From Zymoseptoria tritici IPO323 (taxonomy: Eukaryota > Ascomycota > Dothideomycetes > Mycosphaerellales > Mycosphaerellaceae): DNA of 64,000 nt. Below are positions 58,441-64,000 of this stretch, piece by piece. The position numbers and the translations under genes were made by a program. Positions within the stretch are counted from its first letter, which is position 1, and each line of letters begins with the position of its first letter. The stretch lies in NCBI RefSeq assembly GCF_000219625.1, contig NC_018208.1, positions 1,302,001 through 1,366,000 on the forward strand, written 5' to 3'. A model generated the notes under the pieces. It was not told the DNA's origin. It ran no database searches and saw nothing but the letters and a program-made list of their open reading frames with translations.

Positions 58441-59547
58441 TCACACTTCAGAAGCTTTCCACCGGCCTTCGCCGTGCCGGGCGCTCCTGCGGCGATACAT
58501 ACACGCCCTTGTAGTCAGGCAAAGCACAATCACAACGAGCGCAACCAATCCCCAAAACACAGCTGGATGCGCCACCAACCACAGAACGGTAGCCACATCT
58601 TGTCCGTGCCACGTTCCACCGGGACTTGGCCGAAGAAAGTGTATTCTTCTGAATAGAAGTCGCGAGGTAGGACGAACCATGCATCGGACGCTGTGATCTA
58701 GTCAGAACTGGGAACAGTGTCATATCGAAGCCGACTTACTGTCTTGACCCGTCTCCGCGATGACAGTCGAATGCCCAGCCCACCACTTGAACAACATATC
58801 ACCCGTAAACTGCGGCCCAGTAGTCCAAAAGATGGTGACGTAAGGGAACAAGAAGTTCCATCGACTCCGCGGCTCCAGATTCCGAATCATCAATTCAACG
58901 ACCGGATGTCCAGCCCTCGAAGCCATCAAATCGTTGTTGACGCCCAGAGGAGACGCTTCGGGAAACCAAGCCGGGAACTCCAGGAGAGGATCTAGTGGTC
59001 GTCGGCAAGCGATGTCGAGGTCCATGTACACGCCGCCGTGGTGGTGTAAGATGAAATACTTCAATGCGTCGATGCGTTGGATCGGATACTTGTATGAGTC
59101 GTAGGTGGTGATGAACCAAGCGTAGTGATCTTCTATTAGTCGACGTCCAGCATTGGCATCCCAGATCGTGATGTTGTAGGTTGGATTGTGCTTTTGACAT
59201 AGCTCTGGTGCATCGGAGCCGAGGGAGGGGATTTGCGTTGTGTCTGGCCGGGTGGAGTAGAGGTCTTTGAACCAGATGAAGTGGATCGTCCGGGGGATTG
59301 TTGAGTTGGATGAGGAGGGGAATGAGTGGGTGTAGTCGAACTTGTCGGCTTCGAGCGCTGGCCAGTCCTTTGATTTGAGGAGGGAGGTGTATTGGCTGGG
59401 AAAGTCGGACCAGGTGATGTAGCGAGCGTGGAGGTGGCGTTGGAAACGAGATCGATCACGAGCGTGAATGCAGAAGCGGACGAGGAGGAAGGATATGAGA
59501 AGAGCGATGGTATAGCGGGCGATACGCAGAGCGGCGGTGTAGTGCAT
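58441..59547 (-). pseudogene. GT32 glycosyltransferase (DXD, OCH1/IPC-mannosyltransferase-like) with frameshift
   Basis: Exon 1 (58740-59547, ATG at 59547) has a signal anchor at residues ~10-28 (ALRIARYTIALLISFLLVRF), IPRTIHFIWFKD, and the DXD sugar-nucleotide site HHHGGVYMDLDIACRRP (D176, D178). A 49-bp intron leads to exon 2 at 58690, which reads SDAWFVLPRDFYSEEYTFFGQV and then loses frame. The family continuation PGGTWHGQDVATVLWLVAHP plus a C-terminal membrane helix lies one base out of register from about 58,620 to the stop at 58441. One missing base in AGTCCCGGTGG explains it. Unrepaired, the protein would end at 58530 without its membrane tail. A pseudogene, a recent allele or an assembly error are all possible. 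Confidence 0.75.
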
Positions 59548-61191
59548 GGTATCGCTTGGCTGCGCCACGGTCTGAGAACGTGCCAAAGAAAGTAGAAGGG
59601 ATGGTCTCTTCCCGAGCTCTGAAAAGCGCTTGAGATCGCATTGTATATCAACAAGAAGAGACCTCCTACCTTGAACTTGTCTTTCAAATCATCGCGCCCT
59701 GACGCTGCTGAACCCGTTCGCGGCTTGCTGAAGACTGTGCCGCAACGGCTCCAGGGACCCTCCCCGGCGGCATTGAGTAATTTGAGCTAGATCGAACACG
59801 CGGCATCCAGGCGCGGGCGATCCGGGGAGCAGATGCTGTCAGTGCCTTAGCGAGAGGATCAATTGAGTTCGCAGGCATACGTGGGGGCTGGTCCTCGACG
59901 AGACAAGCATGGGGAGCAGTTGATGTTGCTCACGAGGTCTGGTCAAACGCCGTTTCTGCGCATGCGCGGTTTTGTCTTCGTAGGCATCACAGCTGTGTTT
60001 CGCACATCACTGAGGGTGATGAGGTCGTTGGCCGGAGGGTCGATCGCTTGATGCTCTTCCAGTTATCATCCTGTAGCCTGGCTTGTCCCGATCCTGAACC
60101 ATGACCTGCTGTAGTCGTCCTGACACATCGAGATGAAGCCGGCACCATAGCGCCAGACCAAGCGGAATGCGGAAGAGTGCTTTGAAGGCGCAAATACATG
60201 TGAAATGGTCAAGCTTCGAACACGGTAGGAACACCACCGGTCATCAGCGTAAAGTCGTCACAACACACGCCATCGAAAAGGTCGACAAACACCACCAGAT
60301 AGTCCGCCTGTAAATGGTTGCCTACAGCCGAATACGAACATCAGTCACATCAGTCACATCGATCTGATAAAGTTCCCTTAGCCCCCAATCCTGCAGGAAA
60401 GAGCATGGTGTCACCATGATGAGTGACGTCCACGCTAAGCCTTGCACAGCGGCACAGCGGCACCGCGTATAGGGAGCCCAGCGATAGACACGATCCGATC
60501 CGGTCCGTGCAATAACTACTACCAGAGCCTAGGTTCGTGACCAGCGTGCAGGTGGGGTCCAAGGATCAGTCAGCCTGATGTGATCGATTCGCAGTCGAAG
60601 AGGACAAACCTCCTAGCGCATTGAAAGACATGGGTCCGCCGAATGGTACGCGCGGCCAGAGAGAGAGAGGGTTCTGGGCTGGATGGTCACGCCTTCGGTC
60701 AAGCAAGGGGGAAAAGGGTTCGGCAGTACGTAAAATGGTGGTTGATAGTGTAAGAGGTCGTGGTTGAGGCTGTGGAGGAATAAATGCAATAGCGGTTCGA
60801 GGTGAGGTCAGGACGGAGGAAGTCGAAGGTCGGGCTCGATGTGAGGTGAGGTGAGATTTGTCCAGCTTAGTCAGCGAACAAGGGCTCGGCGCTCAGCGCC
60901 CATATTCGTGAGATCAGGGAATGAAGGAATCAGGACGCGATGAAGATCAACGTGGGTATCATTTCTCAAAAAAGGACAAAGCAAGCTGGGTTGAAAGACG
61001 CCGCTGTCCTGCACTTTTTACCCCGCCATAAAGCCACCATGGTTTTTTTTCCGCGCCCACGCCAAACCTGTCAATCAAAATTTCAATCGCTGTTGAAGAC
61101 CCTGCCAATTTTAGCTTTCCCGTGTCCTTGCCCTCCGAAGTGAACGCCTAAAAGCACCCATCCTCAACCCACCCTTTGGTCGAAAGTAAAC
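59548..61191. other. 1.6-kb intergenic region
   Basis: No gene or repeat recognised. It holds the GT32 promoter on the left and the serine hydroxymethyltransferase 3' region on the right. Around 60,840-60,855 there is a short GTGAGGTGAGGTGAG run. Confidence 0.4.
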
Positions 61192-62637
61192 TTAAACAGG
61201 CAGAGGGAAAGTGCTCGCCCACGCCGCAATATCCTTCTTAATCTCTCCCAACTCCGGCACGCTCGCCGCACCACCCGCAACCTTGGCCTTGAAGTCCTTC
61301 TGCTTGTTCGCCTCGGCGGGCAACTCACTCTGGATCTTCGTCGCCAACTTGACGCACTGATCGATATAGCCCGCGATTCTCTCAAAGTCCTTCTCGCCCA
61401 TACCGCGGGATGTCATGGCCGGCGCACCGATGCGGATACCACAAGGCGTCAACGCGGACTTGTCACCAGGGGTGGTGTTCTTGTTGCAAGCGATGTTGAC
61501 CTGGTCGAGCACGGACTCGACCCTCGCGCCGTCGAGACCGAGGGGTTTCAGGTCGAGGAGCACCATGTGGTTGTCCGTGCCGTCGGTGACGAGACGGTAG
61601 CCGAGGGACTTGAAGGAGTGTTCGAGCTGTTTGGCGTTCTTGATGACTTGCTGTTGGTATTGGAGGAACTCGGGGGTTTGGGCTTGCTTGAGGGCCACGG
61701 CGAGGGCGGTGATGGTGTGGTTGTGGGGACCACCTTGGTGACCGGGAAAGACGGAGAAGTTGATGGGTCCTTCGAGGTCGTAGAGGACTTGCACCTCCTT
61801 GCCGGCCTTCATGGCGGTGGAGCGGACTCCCTTGCGGAAGAAGATCATGGCGCCGCGGGGCCCGCGGAGGGACTTGTGGGTTGTGGTGGTGACGATGTCG
61901 GCGTACTCGAAGGGGGACTTGTTGACGCCTGCGGCTACGAGACCGGAGATGTGCGCCATGTCCATCATCAGGTAGCAGCCGACTTTGTCCGCGATTTCCT
62001 TCATTCTCTTGTAGTCGATCTCGCGGCAGTAGGCGGATGTGCCGGCGACGAGGACTTTTGGACGGTACATGAGAGCGTTCTGCTCGAGTTGGTCGTAGTC
62101 GATCAGGCCGGTTTCGAGGTTGACGCGGTAGGGGAAGGTCTCGAAGTAGGTCGACACGGCGGAGATCTTCTTGGTCGGGGTCTGGTATCCGTGGGACAAA
62201 TGGCCGCCGTGAGGGAGGTCAAGGCCCATCAAGCGGTCGTGAGGACGCATGATGGCTTGGTAAACCTGCAAGTTGGCTGGCGAGCCGGACAAGCTTTGAA
62301 CGTTGACTCCCCATTTCGCAGGGTCGAGACGGAAAGTTTTGAGCGCGCGAGCTTGGCATGTGAGTTCAATCTCGTCAATGTGCTCGTTGCCGCCGTAGTA
62401 GCGGGCACCGGGGTAACCCTCGGAGTATTTGTTGCTCATGGGCGAGCCGAGAGCGTCGAACACGGCGCGAGAGGTGACGTTCTCGGAGGCGATGAGAAGG
62501 ATGGACTCGCGTTGGCGCTTGATTTCCTTCTTCATGAGCTCAGCGATCTCGGGATCGGTGTCGACGAGGGAGTTTTGCATGAGGTCCTGGTGGGCCTGAG
62601 GCAGAGCCAGGTGGGAGGTGTCGCCGTTGGTGGCCAT
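61192..62637 (-). CDS. Serine hydroxymethyltransferase, cytosolic
   Basis: Single exon of 481 residues, full family length. The enzyme is PLP-dependent and converts serine plus tetrahydrofolate to glycine plus 5,10-methylene-tetrahydrofolate. The PLP lysine is K255 in [14 protein letters not shown]. Other family blocks are [46 protein letters not shown] and [13 protein letters not shown]. The N-terminus ([17 protein letters not shown]) is not a mitochondrial presequence, so this is the cytosolic form; a mitochondrial paralogue would be elsewhere in the genome. Confidence 0.97.
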   Translation of the reverse strand: MATNGDTSHLALPQAHQDLMQNSLVDTDPEIAELMKKEIKRQRESILLIASENVTSRAVFDALGSPMSNKYSEGYPGARYYGGNEHIDEIELTCQARALKTFRLDPAKWGVNVQSLSGSPANLQVYQAIMRPHDRLMGLDLPHGGHLSHGYQTPTKKISAVSTYFETFPYRVNLETGLIDYDQLEQNALMYRPKVLVAGTSAYCREIDYKRMKEIADKVGCYLMMDMAHISGLVAAGVNKSPFEYADIVTTTTHKSLRGPRGAMIFFRKGVRSTAMKAGKEVQVLYDLEGPINFSVFPGHQGGPHNHTITALAVALKQAQTPEFLQYQQQVIKNAKQLEHSFKSLGYRLVTDGTDNHMVLLDLKPLGLDGARVESVLDQVNIACNKNTTPGDKSALTPCGIRIGAPAMTSRGMGEKDFERIAGYIDQCVKLATKIQSELPAEANKQKDFKAKVAGGAASVPELGEIKKDIAAWASTFPLPV

Positions 62638-63437
62638 GATGGTGGTGTGAAGGGGGAGGGAGTGTCGTGCGAGGGGTGGTGTGGATGTCTGTCGGCAGGA
62701 CGGTGAGGTTGGAGAGAGGGAGGAATCGAAACAATAAAAGTTGTCGAGCTTGTGGCTGTCCCTGTTAACTTTTTGGCGGGGCGATCTGGTAGGGCCGAAA
62801 ACTCAATCTTGCTGGCGAGGTTGGGCGAGACCGGAGGGGGATCTTCTTCCACTCACTCTACATCCTTTCTCTTCTATGACCTCTACATTTATATATCCTT
62901 CATTCTTCATTCTACCCCGCTCTCGCCATACGTTTGCCTGGATGGTCACGAGAGATCGCAGCAGGAGGTTGCTCCAGGATGTTGGATCATATGCGGATGG
63001 ACAATCCGCGCATCGCGAGAAGCCAGACAAAGACATGAATACATCGTGTGAGGAGAGGTCGACAGGCGCCGAGTTCCTCCGATATTGGCGGGACCCGTGC
63101 CATAGAGGCTGTCACATGCGAACGGTAGCCACTAAATCCTCTAGTCCTTGACATCGCTTTCGCAGTGGTCAAGCATGCTCACGATAGCAGTGCTCTCGCA
63201 CTGACGTTACGTACTGAGAGACGATGCCAACGAACAGAGAAGGATACTCGAGCCAGAATCAGATTGTTTTGTCCATGGGTCCATAGATCCAAAGACATGA
63301 GTAAGGTATGTCAGTCCTCGGACTCACGAACTCATTTGGGTATCACAACAGCCATCTCGCCGCCGACGAGCTGCAAGTTTCGTCCATCACGTCGCAATCA
63401 ACTTCACATCCCAACCGCTGCGCTGCAATCGCAGCCA
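62638..63437. other. Promoter region of serine hydroxymethyltransferase
   Basis: No gene recognised. The left part holds the leader and promoter of the minus-strand SHMT gene, with a TATA-like TTTATATATCC at about 62890 on plus (about 250 bases from the start codon). Confidence 0.4.
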
Positions 63438-63780
63438 TCAATTCGACACCTTTGCGGGAACCTGTTGATGCATCAGCATCAGTAACACGCTCCTACACCT
63501 CCATGACGGACTAGCTCACCTTCTTCCCCGTCGCCTTCTCGACCATCTGACGAATCTTATCGGTAATCTTCTCGTTCTGCTTGCTGTACTTGTTCGGATC
63601 GATGTTCTTGCCCGATTTCTTGCCGATCATGCTCTCGAGTTTTTCGAGGGCTGTGGAATCATGTCAGTACCTCCACGCCTTCGAACTGATGATGAGGTGG
63701 CGAGGTGAAAGTGCTCGTCGAAGATGGAAGGACAACTTACCCTTGTCGAGGTAATCCTTTTTGGGAGGTGCGCCGGCCAT
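63438..63780 (-). CDS. Small conserved-looking fungal protein, 64 residues
   Basis: Three exons: 63741-63780, 63520-63650 and 63438-63461. The product starts MAGAPPKKDYLDKALEKLE, continues NEKITDKIRQMVEKATGKK and ends VPAKVSN. The third exon was deduced because the GTGAGC after GKK is a donor and the acceptor CAACAG leads to VPAKVSN-stop, matching the KVPxKxSN end I recall for fungal homologues; without splicing the protein ends GKKVS. It is a charged, helical protein resembling the ITDKxR(E/Q)M-FEKxTGKK group; function unknown. Confidence 0.7.
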
Positions 63781-64000
63781 GATGACTGTATCGTCGCCTT
63801 GTATGACTGTGTAGTGCTTGTAGAGTGCTTATTATGTCAATGTAAAGACTTCCGATATCTCTTGGCTGCTGTCGTGAATGTTGATGTTTTTCCACAAGAA
63901 AGAAGGGCTGAGAGATCGGCGGGATTTCCAAAAAAATGTGTGAGATTTTATATTTTTGCAGATCCGGCTGCTTCGAGTCTAGAATGCGAGAGAGTCCAGT
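63781..64000. other. Upstream region of the 64-residue protein gene
   Basis: No gene seen before the window ends; includes a short AT-rich patch near 63930-63955. Confidence 0.35.

Noticed and set aside
61567..62706. 379-codon open frame antisense to serine hydroxymethyltransferase
   Set aside because: A Val/Gly/Asp-rich mirror of the codon bias in SHMT; the SHMT frame is complete and conserved, so this is a shadow.

Overview
The window is nuclear DNA of a filamentous ascomycete (Pezizomycotina), most likely a Dothideomycete such as a Mycosphaerellales-type fungus. Evidence seen in the sequence: short introns of about 50-90 bp with GT(A/G)AG(T) donors and CT(A/G)A(C/T)-type branch sites, a Zn2Cys6 regulator, an Fks1 glucan synthase, a GH72 Gel enzyme, a SAT4-type seven-helix protein, a fungal metacaspase, and blocks of repeat-induced point mutation (RIP). 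The class assignment is inference; no rRNA, tRNA or CRISPR array was seen.

Layout. 1-5035 is a strongly RIP-mutated repeat running off the left edge. 5.3-30.5 kb is a gene-rich stretch: a Upc2-like regulator, eIF3k, TSR4/PDCD2, an F-box-like protein, two coiled-coil or low-complexity hypotheticals, an AMSH/Sst2 deubiquitinase, mitochondrial Mtf1-like factor, a LEA-like mitochondrial protein, a tannase/feruloyl esterase and metacaspase CasA. Scattered through it are three small secreted cysteine-rich genes and one broken paralogue, with a hAT-type MITE between the broken and the intact member of one pair. 33-46 kb carries an HNH-type protein, MAM33, and two cell-wall genes (a GPI-anchored glucanosyltransferase and the 1,3-beta-glucan synthase catalytic subunit). 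47.5-51.2 kb holds a SAT4-type membrane protein, decayed repeated fragments and an acidic conserved protein. 51,958-56,912 is a complete but RIP-killed PIF/Harbinger element (18-bp perfect terminal repeats, TAA target duplications, a Myb-like gene and a transposase gene), apparently sitting in an intron of another gene. 57.6-58.1 kb is a smaller inverted-repeat relic. 58.4-64 kb has a frameshifted GT32 glycosyltransferase, cytosolic serine hydroxymethyltransferase and a 64-residue conserved protein.

The genes do not form one pathway. Housekeeping genes (translation, ribosome assembly, mitochondria, one-carbon metabolism, wall synthesis) are interleaved with fast-evolving secreted proteins and repeats. 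Splice structures were worked out by eye from protein continuity and consensus sites, so exon ends are predictions.
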